Shown: positions 13,581 through 26,560, counted from the first letter of the stretch. The stretch: 64,000 nt of DNA from Serinus canaria (GCF_022539315.1 NC_066329.1:5741072-5805071); one strand, 5' to 3'. Numbers and translations are program-made. The notes: generated from the sequence alone by a model not told the origin.

Positions 13581-16484
13581 TCGTTGTTTTGTTATGTTTG
13601 TTAATACACACAATACTTTACAGCAGAAGTCTTTGTAGTGGGTAGGACAGGAATCTATAAAAGAGGTTCCAATACATTGCTAAGATTTTTGAAGGAGTCC
13701 AAATAACTAATGTGAGCCTTTCCTTCACTTGACTTATCCTGTGTTTAAGTGCTTGAACATCTCAGCCATACAGTGTAAAGTGAAAATTATGTTATAATGC
13801 AATTTTATCCAACAATTGAAAGATAGTGCCCCCATTTCTGACTGAGTTGTGATCATGATGCAGGATTGCAGAGACACAATGATGCACAAGATATAGAACG
13901 CTGATTATGCAAGATGAATAGGCTGTAGTGAATACAAGTAACATTAGTGGTTACTCGTGGATTTAGTACTTGATCTTACTATCACCAAAGCCTCTAACAA
14001 ATCTTCCCCCAGCTCTAGGAGGAGAAGAGCTGTTTACTGGGAGAGCACAGCCAGCTTGTGTGTGCTGCAGAAAGAATAGTGCATCGTAATGCACATTACA
14101 TTGGTTTGCTGCAGCGTCAGGGACTCTCCCGGTGGTGTGTGTTCTGTAATAGAAATGTCGCTCAGCCTGCCTGCTTTAATAAATAAGTGAGGTTATTTTA
14201 ATACTACTCTTGTTACATTTGCAGCTGCTACAGCAGCTCTGAGTGGCAGGGGTATGCCAGCTTCACCTGCAGCCACTCTGGATGGCTGCAGGATTTTCAT
14301 GCTTGTTCATTCAAGGAGGAGTGCCAGTTTTCTTCTCACACCTTCCACCTGACCTTGCAGTTCTCTTGCATAGCAAATGTTGCAGGGAGGCTCATGGTAA
14401 GGGTGTGGAACAGACAGATGTCTCATTGCAAGGGGGAGCAAACTTTGCCCTGTTGTCCTCCAGCTCTGCTAAGTGCTTTGCCTCCCTGAGTGGAAGGAGC
14501 CAGGAACAAGTGCCTCTATTGGCAACCCCTGGCAGCGTGGGTGTCAGTGTGGGAAGCTGGGGATCACAGAGGAACAGGTAAAGGCCCTGCTAAACCTGTG
14601 TCCAGGGTCTTGTCACCTGTCCAGAAGCACTTTTGCACGTGGGTTTTGTACCTCTGGCTGCATCCTGCCTTGGGCTTTTTGCACTGTGGTAGGCCAGGTT
14701 GGCCAACAGCTGCTGACTAATGATTTCATAATGAATGTACCAGAATTTAATTGGATGGCTACCGGGCCCTGTATCTGACCCCTTCAGGAGACAGTCTTTC
14801 TTTGAGCCTTGTGATCTTTTGGTCTTTGAATTTCAGGATTGTATAAGTTGCTAATTCATCCTGAGAACTTGGTCCTCCCATAGGTGACCAGCTATCGAAA
14901 CAACAGTCACAGACCTGATAATTGACGCTTAATGTTCTCTGGTGCTTCATACAGGAGAGGACTTGCCTCCTTTTCCATTTGCTAGAGGCACTCAATGCCA
15001 AAACACTGGACTGATTGGAGAAAATAGTGCAGGCAAGCACAGTATTATCTTACCCTTGTGTGGTATCTTGGCAAAACCCTGAGCTAGAACACAGGAGGCT
15101 CAAGCTCTTTCCCAGACATATTTCATCTGTTCTATTGCCTTAACTCCTCAATTGAATGCCTTGTTCCCTACCTGTCTAGTGAAATTTTAAGATTTCAGAG
15201 CCAAAGACAGTAAAAGGATAGTGTGACATCTAATGGGATAGGTAGGGCTTTAGTCTTTAGGGTTTTTAGGTCAGGTGCAAATGGGACCAGGGTTTGGTGC
15301 CCTCTCTGGTTTGTTTTAAAATACCATATCCTGTGAGTTCCTATCTCTTGCAATGCCAAATGCTGCAGCAAGCAGTTCTCTAACGTGTCTGCAGGTGTTG
15401 TCATACAAATGATGAACAGGTCTCAGAGGAGCACTGCAGAAAGGATGCCTTAACTCTTGAGATGTAGAGAAATATGGTAACTGCTTAGAATGCAAAATGT
15501 TCTTATTTTATTCATTGTTTGTCTCCTTCTGTTCCACCCACCTGTTGTGCCTGTCATTAACTGAGAGTACATCACTTCAGAGCAGTTGTTGTTTAAAAAG
15601 CAGACATAAATGTTCATAGAATTTCTGGCATAACAGACAGCATATTACTACTTTTATTGACAATACAAGCTAAAAGAAGCAACATAAGTTTTTACTCTCT
15701 CTTCTCATCTCTGCATTATCTATGAATCTGGGCTGTGCTCTGCTTAAAAATTATGAGCAGATAGATTATAGGGTCTGTCCTCTCTGGCCTGACTCCCACT
15801 GAGAGTGAAGGGGTCACAGACTTGTGGTACCTTAGACTGAAGGATCTTTTATTAATGCAGTTAAAGCACCAGTCAGAGTCAGAGATAACCATGTGGCTGA
15901 GTTTGCCTCACTGACTCGGTCTGAAAACTAATTGTGTTTACACTCTGGTCCTGCAAGACAGCAATGTGGAGCCCAATCTATTGATTTTAACTGAATAGAA
16001 GGAGCCCCCCAAGGAAGTGTTAAGGCTTTAACATCATAGATAGGAAAGCTGTTGTGCAATGGCAGTGATGAGAGTACCAAGGCTGACTTTGCTTGTAGGT
16101 CTGAGGAGTTTCTGTTACCAGATCCTCCATTCATGAAAAGAAAATCCCATTCATCTTTCTCATTCTCATTTCTAGACTCTGTAGGCTACAGGAATTTAAC
16201 CCACAGCATTCAGAGTAGGGATTTGGAAGCAGACTCGTTTGCTTCCTTGACTGACCCATTGTTTTACCCTGACTAGCAGCTCTGTACTAGGACTGCTAAC
16301 CTTCAGTGCATTAGTTTCTCTCCCGATTTTCTGCTCTCAAGAGCTAGGCTCTGTAATAGGCCAGGGAGGTTAGAATATCTGTGTGAGCATTAAATGGATT
16401 TATGCAGCTTTGACACAGCCAGAATGACTGCTGCTCAGCTCTGTCATTGTTACTATAATAACTTAATTATTAGATTTCCGGTTG

Positions 16485-16575
16485 CTACTGTGTTGTTGTT
16501 GTAGGCACTGTACAAACATACAAAAACTGATGACGGCCTCTGCCCTGAAGCTCTTGCAGTCTTGCTTACAAGAGA
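16485..16575. repeat. Old amniote interspersed repeat
   Basis: 'gtaggcactgtacaaacata', then 'aaaaactgatgacggcctct', then 'gccctgaagctcttgcagtc' parallels the widespread '…taggcgctgtacaaacac…', '…agacagtccctgccc…', '…gaagagcttacaatc…' repeat of amniote genomes. Diverged and partial; the family name is not assigned. A 152-codon minus-strand frame covers it by chance. Confidence 0.5.
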
Positions 16576-19500
16576 CTGTTGCAATGAATGAATGTTGTTG
16601 GACAATTAAAAGTATAAAGCAAGAGTTGGGTTTTAGCCTCAGGTCCTCATAGCTCTCAGGTGCCAGTCTCGTGGTAATATCCAGGGTTTCCTTCTCCAGG
16701 ATGCAGGGGGCAGAGCTGCTTGTATATCGTTTATACAAGTGTATATATGTTAGTTTGTATTTAAACAATGTAAAACCTAGTTTTAGTGCAGAGCTTGAAT
16801 CAGACAAGAAGCCCGAGAAAACTGGTGGGACACTGCCCTGTGCCAGATAGAGCTTAAATGGCTGCTGCCAATAGCCACTGATGGATAATTGATGGTTTTC
16901 ATTGCCTTTACCCAGTTTCATTACATGATATCTCTGGCTTCCTCTGCTGGCTTTCCCTGGTTATTCTGACCAACATAGTTTAGTTCATGGAGATGCTGGG
17001 AAAAGGAGACTCTTGCAAATGCTTCCAAGAGTTATAGACAAACAGAAATATTCACACTGAACTGGTCATCTTCAGCTACTATGAAGACTGATTTTGATTC
17101 TGGGAGGTTACTAGTCAAGCAGGAGCTCCAGAAACATGGTGTACAGATTAGTCACGCTGGGCACATAATAAATTCAACAAAAACCACTCAAAGTTGTGGC
17201 AAGTTGTTGGCAAATATTCCAGATAAGTAAGGTATTCCAGGAAGTATTGCAAGTATTCTGGTGTGAATTGTGTTTGCATAAATCATCAGATAAGGCTAAG
17301 TTACACTATTAAAATGATGATTAGAAGCATCTGTTTCTGGTTATTTTTTGGGGTTTTTAAAAATGGTTTTCACTTGAAGGGCTTGCAATTTTAATGATTT
17401 AACTAATTGTGGTTAAGCAATATGACTTTTAGTTGGTACAACTGCAGTGCTAAGTCATAGCAGAAAGGCAGGTACAGTGATAATGGTTATTAATAGGATG
17501 TATTCCAAACCAGGCAGAAGGAAGTGAGGATCCTGCCTGAGCTCAAGAAGAGCCAGGAAGAATTGCCCTGCAGGGAGGCAGGATTTTGCCATCAGCTGCT
17601 TCCAATGAGCAGCTGCTCAGTTCCTGCCTCTGGGCTCTGACTTCCTGCAGCTGATGGGTGGTGCTTTGCTTCTGTGTGAAAATGCAGCCCCTGTGACGTC
17701 CTTCCAGGCATTTCATATGCAGCTATCTGACTAAAAAGAGGGGAGGGATGGCATAGCAATGTTGCAAAGGGGGAAAAAGGAAGGGGAACCTGCCTCTGCA
17801 TATCACTGTGCTTTAGGCAGTGCTGCAAGAGGTGACTGTCCCATGTTCCCTAAAGGAATAGGGAAATCTGCATAGAATGCCTTTAAGACAAGGTCTGCTT
17901 GGCTGGGGAGGTTTGTATGTATCTTGGTATAACAAAGAAGTGCAGCTCTCCAGCACAGACTGAGCCCTAGGCAAAGCTCCAGACAGGAGCTGTCATGTTC
18001 CTGTTTGACGTGGTGTGACTTGCTTTTAGAGATATGGAGAACCACAAGCTGCTGGGGCACTTGCTTCCTTCGTGATACCTGATGTGCTCTTCATGGCACC
18101 AATGAACAGGGTTAATCATTTCCATGTATATCAGTACCTCAAGGCACTAAAATCTGGTGAGAAGTGTTAGTATCAGTACCAAGTTCTGATGCTTGTGTTA
18201 GTACCAGTGCTGGAGTCTCACATGTCATGGTTTTATAAACTGGCCTCTCTTATTTTCATGACTTCTTGAAAAATCAGTTTTTCTTCCTTTTCTTGCTTTA
18301 TTTCATTGCTGTTAAAAGCATGGTCTCTTCAAATACATCATCCTACACTGCATCCAAAGGTTTTGGCTGTTCTTGATTTCAACAGACTTTGCAGAAGACA
18401 TTCTTTTTATCACTGAAGTTTGCAGGATCTGACTTGTCTTCATCCATATGTAACTGGTTACTCTTTGATAAATAAAGTTCTACCCAAGTAAGTATGTAGA
18501 ATCCCATCACATTTGCACTATCTGTTCCTGCTCCTGGTTTTGAGATATCAGCAAGAAACAGGGTTTTATTGGTACTATATTTAATAGACAAAGGAAACAA
18601 GCCATAGCACCAATCTCTGATTTGACTTAGCCATAAAAGTCAGTGTTTGTGGGTTTTGTGTTTGTTGTGTGGAGCTGGAAACAATCACAAAAGTAATTTT
18701 CTCCAACATTAGAGATCTTTTCTGACACACCAGTCTTTTTGTATTAACAGACTTTTTTGTGGTCTTGCTGCTTTCATGTTATTTTCATAAGCCCTCTTTA
18801 CTGACCCTAAACTTTTTTATATATTCAGCTCTTGAAGTATTAATTATTATTTCCCATTTTGTTTTGGCTTCTCTGCAGTTGTTTTCTTATTGATGGTCTC
18901 ACAGACTTCTATCCACTGGCTTTTTATGAACCTTCTCTCTTTCTGAAGCTCCTTCAGAAATGATGCATGATATATTGTGAGATTGTATGTAATGAGGAAT
19001 CTTTGTTTTCGATCTCCATGGGACACATTTGTGGCTGGGGTTTGCAGAAATGTTATGGATAAGGAGATAGTCAAGAATCCTGGATGTTTGTGCTGCGGTT
19101 GCAGGCTTTGCTGGGGAAAACATGAAAGGCGAGTACCATGCCAAAAGAGTTTGTGTGCGAAAGCAGGCAGTAAGATTTTTCTTATCTTGAGTTGCATGTC
19201 ACAGTATTTTTAGTTGAAATCAATGCAGTAGCAAGTGAATTTATACATGGCATGAGAAAGATGGCAGAACTGGCATCATGTTTTTGACAGTAATGGGCTC
19301 GAAAAAAACCATCACTGAGCCAAACAAACCCTAATGGCCACATCAGGTGAGCCTGTGCAGGACAGACCACGCTTCTCAGAAAAGCTAATTGGTCCAGGCA
19401 GAATGCCATGCTAACACAGCTGTATTGCTTCTAGCTCCTCGCTAGTGCTGAGCAAGCTTAGCCAGAATTATCTGCCTGGCTCTATGGGGCAGAGATTCAT

Positions 19501-19849
19501 CCTCCTCACTTCCCACTGCTTTGGTTACTTCTCCTTTCAGGAAGAGATGAAATGAGTGTGGCTTTGTGCCAGCACAGGTTGCTGGGACATCCATACTGCT
19601 CTGCATTGCTGAGCCACCCCTGTTTGTGAGCCTGGTGACAATGACAGTCCTTTGCAGAACCTTGGGGCTGCAACATGTCTTAGGGAACACTGCTGCTAAT
19701 ACTGAGCACATACCTCATCAGCTTGCTAGGAAGGTGAGACTTGGGCTCTGAAAACTTGGGTGGGGTCTCAAAAAACACCCTAGCAAATAAATGGTTAACC
19801 AATAAGGCAAAGCATAGAAATAGGATGGAGGAGTGTAATTATCATGGGA

Positions 19850-20060
19850 TAAGCAAATGATTAGAGTGTTATGATGCTCTAAGTATAGCCCTAGAGTCAG
19901 GTGCTTAATTATTAATATTATTATTCATGGATGGGTCTTTATGATGTGGGAAATGAATATTTCTGGCACTGGAAGGAGATGTAAGACACCAGTTTAATAT
20001 GCCAAGCAGAGCTTATGAGAGAGTGGTGTGCTTCATATAAATTAAATCTGCCCGTTAGCC
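19850..20060. promoter_or_regulatory. Candidate AT-rich regulatory block
   Basis: The block is marked by 'cttaattattaatatt' near 19904, 'ttattcatgg' near 19921, 'cagtttaatatgcc' near 19991 and 'cttcatataaattaaatc' near 20031, all homeodomain/MEF2-like cores in non-repetitive DNA. No coding or transposon signal was seen. Confidence 0.25.
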
Positions 20061-21075
20061 ACATGTTTTCCACTGGGGATGGATTCTTCATCTCCTTGCC
20101 TCCTAAAGCTGCTCGTAAAACGTGAAATTAAAAAAAAAAATCTCCTTTTAATATTTTTGTAAGTAAATCAAAATGTTCAAAATGGAGCAGAAATGTGAGA
20201 GAAGACATGGGTGGCAGCTTTGGGCTCAGGGGAGGCAGGGCTGAGAGCCTGGTCTTGGTGATGAGTCTAGGACTGTTTTTCAGGTACCACTGGCTCTATT
20301 CTCCTTTCACTTAGGTACCTATAACCTCACAAATCTATGGCACACGTGTGGTTAGGAGCAAATGTTTGAACAGATACTAGAAAACACTGATACAGCTTTT
20401 GTGCTGACATAACCATCAGCTGCAGCATCCCCAAGGCCAGGCACACTAATATTTGTTTTGGGACTATTGTCAAATTGGATGTTTTGGTGTCTTTATGTTG
20501 CATTCCTGTGCTGAACTCCTTCATAGTACAGGCTTGTTTGTCTGGGACTCAGCTGTTCATGATGGTGATTTGGCTGCCATATCTCTGGACCACTTTGGAG
20601 GCCACTGTGTAAAGGTCTGGATTAGCATAGACTGTTATTTGTACAATAGAATAGTCTGGATTCAAATGGGCATCTCAAACACATCCAGAAAAAACAGCAC
20701 ATGAGATTACTGTAGTCAAGTAAAGGGAAAATGTTGCTTAGCTTGGCCTCCAGTCACTGAGGAACAGTGTCAGCCTTTGCAAACTCTAGGTTCAGGCATT
20801 AGCTGTTATTAGAGCAAGGAGTTGTGTCACTAGGCAAATAGTACAGAATTTAGCAGAGAGAGAAAAAGTGCTATATAAAGTATTGTAGGGAATGGAGGCT
20901 GTGTGCATGCTGAGCATTCTGCCAACCTTCTAAATGGCTTCTTCCCTGTTGGTATATGGCTTTTTGGCAGTGTGGCTGTTGAAACTGTATTAATCTTTCC
21001 CTCCAGTCCTAAAATGATGGACTCTTGCTAAGTGCCACTGTGTGTGGTAGAGCAGAAGAGGGGCAAAGATACCAT

Positions 21076-21113
21076 CATCTTCTTTCCCTCTCTTTTTCTT
21101 TTCTTTTTTTTCT
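21076..21113 (+). repeat. Polypyrimidine tract
   Basis: Thirty-eight bases of mixed C and T without clear periodicity apart from CTTTT units. It ends just before 'atattac'. No acceptor AG follows within the expected distance, so I do not read it as a splice signal. Confidence 0.8.
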
Positions 21114-21171
21114 ATATTACAATCCTGCCTTTTTGATCTTGCCTCCTGCAATATTATGAGGACTGCAATGG

Positions 21172-21185
21172 ATTGCTATGGCAAC
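21172..21185 (-). promoter_or_regulatory. RFX X-box-like site
   Basis: The minus strand reads gttgccatagcaat, 12 of 14 matches to the symmetric RFX site gttgccatggcaac. RFX factors bind such sites at ciliary and MHC class II promoters. No promoter context is visible here, so use is unproven. Confidence 0.3.
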
Positions 21186-24100
21186 TGGCCAACCAGGCCT
21201 GCATACTAAAGGAAAACACCTCCATGAGGGCTCACAGGGGAAGGAGATTAAAGTGTAAATGATGCAAACAAACAGAAGAAACTCCAAACAACAGCAGTAG
21301 TACCATGTGGATGTGTTATGCTGTGAGATGGGATGGAAGAACATAAGGAATAAAGCACAGTATTGTTGGCCAGCCTCAGAGCCAGAGCATTTTGTCATGT
21401 ACCAGCAGGATAGAAAACTCTCATTCTTCTGCTCCCCCATCTCTGCAGCCCTCAGCACGGGCAGATATCCAGCAGACACGTGTGTCTGTAAATATGGGTG
21501 GACTGTTAATTTGCAGGGACATGGGGAGATGGCTGTGTGAAATTGGGGATGCAAATGTTCAATTATTACAGCTTGACAGTGATAAATGGAGAAGGGAAGA
21601 GAGGCTGCATGGCTGGGTTCATCCTCTGGGTACGTCTGTTCTGGTTGGTCTGAGCTGCATCCCTGTGCCGATGGCTCTGGGGAGCGCTGGGCAGAAGAGG
21701 GGAACAGAACAGAAGAAAAATGCCTGTCTGGCATGGGGCAGGGCCAGCTGGCAATAGGATAGGTCTTTTCTGTTCAGTAAAACAGAGTAGAGATGTTGGT
21801 TCCTAAATATCTGGCAGAGGAGGCAAGGAGGTGGGGAGGATATATAAATTTTCCCCAGCATACTTGGCTTTATCTCCACCTTCATCTCTGCTATATTGAA
21901 TGTCCCTCCAGTCTCCCAGCCACAAGCCCATATGGCATTTCCCCCTCCCCACAACTGGAAGGAGCAGGCCTTTTTGCCAGAGGAGGAGGAGGGGTGTGTA
22001 TGGGGGGAGGTTGGTGCTGCTGTTAGGGCCAGATGGCCCTCACTCTACACTGCCCTCTGCCACAGACCCTTTCAGCTCCTTTATCTCAGTTTTTCTGCTC
22101 CCAGCAAATGGGCAATATCTGGTTTATCAAGGACCACTTGAACCTGGACCTGGCATTAAAAACTCATGGGTACTTTTGTCTTGCTGGTCTGTGGGATGAA
22201 CTGGGTGAGCCCAGATGTGCCATGTACAGAGGAGTCTCTTGGGGATGTGTATCTAGCTGTAGTCCCAGGCTGAGGCCTCTTGGAGCTTGGCACAGAGAGT
22301 AGGATAGCCAGCGCTCTCTGAAGAGCTCCAGGAGCCTCTCCCAATTTGCCTGTCTACTATCTGTGCTTCAGTGAGCACAGACTCCCACAGGATTGCATTG
22401 GTGCACAAGCAATGAGAATTTTGCCCTCCACCCAGAAGAGACATCACTGTGTTAAGCCAACTCTTTTTTATCGGTAGGACAAAGTGCTCAATCACCAGGC
22501 AGCATCTTAAAATCAGGTGCAGAGACACAAACCTGATAAAGGAGCAAGTTTCCATGGAGTGGAACAGGTGACAGTGGATGCTGGAGAAGGAGGCAGACCT
22601 ACTCGGCAATGAAACACAGCTATCTATATAAATTAATGAACCCCACTGGTGTCCTACCATCATGTAACCAGGTGCTCTTTCACATGTGTATAAGACTGAA
22701 TATTTGCAGAAATGCATCAGAGGAGTGGCATGTAGGGGCTAAAGCAGGTGATTGGGTCAGTCTCCTGTCTGTTTCAGAGATGGTATTGGTAACACTGTGA
22801 TAGCAGGAAACATCTCAAATACACAGATTAGCAACAACTACATAAATTTCTAACTAGAGTTTCTAACAGTTTCTAATGTGTATTGAGGAGGGCAGACCTG
22901 TAACAAGTGTTCTGAATTAACCTTACTGCTGCACACAAGCCCCTTTCAGTGTGGTAGCTATGTAAAATACCCGATTAGTCTCTAAACCTCTGCAGAGGCT
23001 GGGGAATGCTGATCCCAAGGTTTGAGTCTGAGGAACTCTGCAGGAGTCAATCTTTGATTGCCAACATTATGTTCCCATGAAATTCTGCATCCTCCAGAAG
23101 TGGGCTTCAACTCTGTGGTCCTTCTACAAAGTACTTTCAGTTGACTTTTCTTTGCTGGTTTCAATGTGTTATTCCATTTGTGAGGCTGTACCAGGCTCCC
23201 TGTGGCTGGTAATTAAACATGCTGGAAACTCTTGTGCTTTCATTTTTGACCAAAGACCCTAGGCTGGCTGGCACAAAGGGATAAGGTTTGCTGACTTTGG
23301 TGTAGGAGGCCCTGAGTTCAGCTTCTCATCCCTTTCTCAGCACTTTTCTCTTTTTAAAGAAAACAATAAAAATAAGAGAGATGTGATCAGAAAGCACTTT
23401 ACAAATACAAAAATACTGGAAATGGGATGTTAGCTGCAAAAAATGGGATGAAGTTAGAACAGGCTGAGCCTTGAAATGGGCCAAGTTAAATAAACAGCAA
23501 GTCCTGATAACTTGGCCCTTTTATTCCAAGGTTCATACACCCACATATGGGATCTCAAAAGGGTGAGCCAATGTAACCCTAATTGTATCTTATTTATCTT
23601 GGCTGTTTAAACAGCTCACCATGCTGTAACTTGGCCCCTTCCACAGTGATTGCATCTTTATACAGTTGACCTTTTTTTCCCCCTCCAGTTTTCTGTATGT
23701 GCTACAAGTTTTCATGTCAGATATAATTATCTGAACCCCCGTAGGCTGTGGGGATAAGGTTTCAGCCATTTTTGGCAATGGGGTTCTTTCCCAGGGCTGC
23801 AGATGGGTTAGGTGAACCAGATGTACTCAGATAAGTTTGTTGCAATTTCTTTCTGGTTTTTGAGTTGTGCTTCAAAGGATGGCCTCTGTGCTTAGGGGTT
23901 AGTTGCCTTATAAATTGTAACTTACATTTTTGCCTTTGTGATGAAGGTACTTTTCATTTCATTGAAACCTGGCTTAAACTATCATGTTCTTGTAGAGTCC
24001 TTTCTAGAACTTGCATGTGATAGTTGCATGTGTTTGCTGGTATGTACTTGGACTGAGGATGAAAAAGAAAATATTAAAATATTTTGGAAATCAGAGGCAG

Positions 24101-24504
24101 CTTTGCTGCTGCTGTACTGTACTACCTGCTGCAAGCTCTGTGTAAGGGTCTGTCCTGTAACAGGACTTAGTTTACTTGAGAGATAAAGACACTGCCTGGG
24201 TGTCAGAGCTGTGTGTGTACAACTGCACAGCCAGGCTTCTGCCTTCCCCTGGGCCCCCACTGCCACCCAGCCACTCCTGCAGCTGCATCATAGATTCTTA
24301 CAGATTACTGGTGGACTGGAAAGTAGCAGATTGGTGAGTTGGTTAATGAATTCTGTTTAATATTATTATTTATACTGAGAGACTACAAAGAGCTGTCAGA
24401 GGTCATGCTGCCCCATTCACTAGGCTCTAGAAAAGCTCATGGGCAGGACTTTGATTTGGTTTCTATCTCGCTAGACCAGGGTAGGGAAGAAGGGCATATT
24501 GTGA

Positions 24505-24592
24505 CCCTGATTTTGCAGAGAGGGAATGAGGGACATGGAAAGTAAGCAATTTGGCCAAGGCTGTGCAGTCACTCTGGCTGAGCCAGGAAATA
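24505..24592 (-). mobile_element. MIR-like SINE remnant
   Basis: The plus strand follows the reverse complement of the MIR/CORE-SINE body in order: 'gattttgcagagaggg' (attttacagatgagg), 'catggaaagtaagcaatttg' (agaggttaagtaacttg), 'gccaaggctgtgcagtcact' (cccaaggtcacacagctagt) and 'ggctgagccagga' (gcagagccaggat). The match is gapped and diverged, as expected of an ancient element. Confidence 0.55.
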
Positions 24593-24723
24593 ATACCAGC
24601 TTTCCCCTCCCCCTGTGCAGACCATCTCTGGCTCTCGTTGAAGCTTTGGATTTCAAAATTTCTCTTCGTGCTTCCATGATGAGTTACAATCTCTTTTCTC
24701 CACCCATATCCCCACCTTTCCCA

Positions 24724-24744
24724 CTCTCTATCTCTCTCTCTCTC
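24724..24744 (+). repeat. (CT)n microsatellite
   Basis: About ten CT units with one A interruption, lying just right of the MIR-like remnant. Confidence 0.85.
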
Positions 24745-24826
24745 ACCCCATCTCCTTAGACTCAGAGTCACAATACTGGTATTTGCTAGGAGCAGTATCA
24801 TTTTGGAAACAGCACAAAATACATTT

Positions 24827-24868
24827 TGGTGCAGCTGAACAGAATGATAGCTCTGTTCAGCTGCACCA
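24827..24868. repeat. Perfect 17-bp inverted repeat, 8-nt loop
   Basis: The left arm tggtgcagctgaacaga (24827-24843) and right arm tctgttcagctgcacca (24852-24868) are exact reverse complements around the 8-nt spacer atgatagc. Each arm contains an E-box CAGCTG. If transcribed from either strand the region would fold into a tight hairpin. The stem is shorter than a usual pre-miRNA stem and pairing does not extend outward (T faces T). It may be a hairpin RNA, a symmetric protein site, or a relic of a small transposon end. Confidence 0.9.
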
Positions 24869-25139
24869 TTTATAAGGGGTGGAAGGGAAGTGGAAAGAGC
24901 TCACTGGCCTCTTTGTGTCAGTGAGTTTGTGGGGTCGTTTCTCCTCTCTGTAGATGCCACACAGGAGCACCTCCTGACTTCTGTTAGAGCCCCATTCCCT
25001 GACAGGGCCACGGGCCATGTGCTGAACTCAGCTGAGCCCCAGCTGCTCTGACTAAAGGCCATCAGAGCCCCATAGTGCTCATACCCCTCAGGAATTGGCT
25101 GCAATTTTTTTTTTTTAATTTCATGTTTTTGTCTGTTTG

Positions 25140-25310
25140 GGAGGTGACCAGTGGCACTTAATGTGGGTCAAGCCTGGCAAACTGATCTCCATGGCAACCC
25201 TTAATGAATGCCATTGGCTCAGTGGTTCCATCCCTGCATCTCATTAAATTTCAATGACTTTCATGGGGCTCGGACATGTAATTAATATCAAACACATGGT
25301 ATTCAGCAGG
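25140..25310. promoter_or_regulatory. Candidate regulatory block with RFX half-site, CCAAT and TAATTA
   Basis: Within 170 bp lie a perfect RFX half-site CCATGGCAAC (25189-25198), a 'ccattggct' inverted-CCAAT word near 25211, and TAATTA at 25279-25284. The clustering of distinct factor-type motifs without repeat sequence suggests an enhancer, but each motif alone is common by chance. Confidence 0.3.
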
Positions 25311-26079
25311 ATAAGGTTTAACAGCAGGCAACTTGTGCAGGAGTGGGAGAGTGACATGGGGGGAGAATGTTTGGGCTCTGTCCCCAAACATGACAGGAAT
25401 AGACAGCCCGTGAAAAAGAAGTGAAAGGCAGAGCCTGGCAGTTGCTGCTCGTGGCCCGGCAGAGGCACTGATGGGCTCTTTAGCCTGTCTGCTGTGGTGG
25501 GACTGGGAGGCAGTTCTGTGGTCAGAGCTCATGCCAGCTCTCACGTTTGAGAGTGGCTCTCAGTTGCTTTGTGACCAGTGGCCATCTTGCTGAAAGCAAC
25601 GTAGAACCACTGTAGAAAATGGGGTCCTTTGTGCTGGCTAAAGGAAACTCCTCCTCCTCGAAGGCCAGGGAGATCAGAGGAAACAGCACAAGGCAAGAAG
25701 AAAACTGCAGTTGCATTTCTTGGTTTTCTCTTCACTGTATACTGGCACAACCTCTGTGACACATCACAAACTCTTCCCATGCCCAGCACAGCAGCATTAC
25801 AGAATAGCTTCCAAAGCCATCACAAGGAGCCACCATGGACTGGGAAGAATCTTGTGCTTATCATTAGGGTTGGGTGAATCATATGACTCTCTCCAAAAAC
25901 AAATGAGAAATTTGACCTGGAGATGCAGCAGTAGGAGCAGCAGCCACAGTGTTTGCTCAGAGACCACCCGAGCTTTGCTCCATGCAACTGCACAGCAGGG
26001 CCAGGGGAGGCTTGTTCTCAAGTGGAAGGGACAGATGCTGAAATAGAGGGGGGAGTGGTGAAGAGTGTTTTGTTGTTTG

Positions 26080-26560
26080 CCAAAACAAATTTTAATTTCT
26101 TAGGGTTTTCCTGCCTCTAGTGAAGATCTGTCATTTCAGATGTATTAAAATCTTCCAGCATCTTATCTCACATGGATTGATGTTACCAGACATGAAATGA
26201 AACAAAAAGGTGGGGGGAATGGAGGAAATAACTGCTGCTAATTACTAATATGCAAAGTGAGTAACAAGATGAAGAAATAATGTGCTATCAGATACAATCC
26301 TGGGGTTTTAAAAACAAATTATTTCATCTTCAACTGCATTGCTGCTATTCCCCAAGGAATAATATACAATTCCCACAAAGATATGAGGGTATAATTCAAT
26401 GGCAGCTCTGGTGAAGTTATATTCAGTTTAATGAACGTCGGTAGGAAGCTAAGATTGAATTATTGCCCGAGTGCTCTGTCAGATTGCCTTGTGTTGTTAT
26501 GCAAGATATAAAGAAAATTATTATTGACAATACTAAGGAGATTCATTTTGTCTGAGTGAA
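26080..26560. promoter_or_regulatory. Candidate enhancer, AT-rich homeodomain/POU block
   Basis: This AT-rich block is neither simple-sequence nor a recognisable transposon. It carries TAATTA at 26239-26244, an octamer-like ATGCAAAG at 26250-26257, further 'taatat' and 'attatt' cores, and isolated retained CpGs ('gaacgtcggtagg' near 26434). Such composition is typical of deeply conserved developmental enhancers, but conservation could not be tested here. Confidence 0.4.

Larger units (their letters stand above)
13581..24504. other. No gene seen; mostly featureless
   Basis: Apart from the repeats and blocks listed separately, nothing was recognised. This includes the longest open frame in the window (21117-21734, minus, 205 codons), which is rich in Ser, His and Cys without a domain pattern, and overlapping frames at 21.4-22.3 kb on both strands in GC-richer DNA. 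These are expected in stop-poor neutral sequence. Confidence 0.55.

Noticed and set aside
16463..16921. 152-codon minus-strand frame
   Set aside because: It crosses an old interspersed repeat fragment and shows no domain.
21117..21734. Longest open frame, 205 codons on the minus strand
   Set aside because: No domain, no recognisable homology, no splice or promoter context, and overlapping open frames on the other strand. Length alone is not surprising among the many frames of 64 kb.
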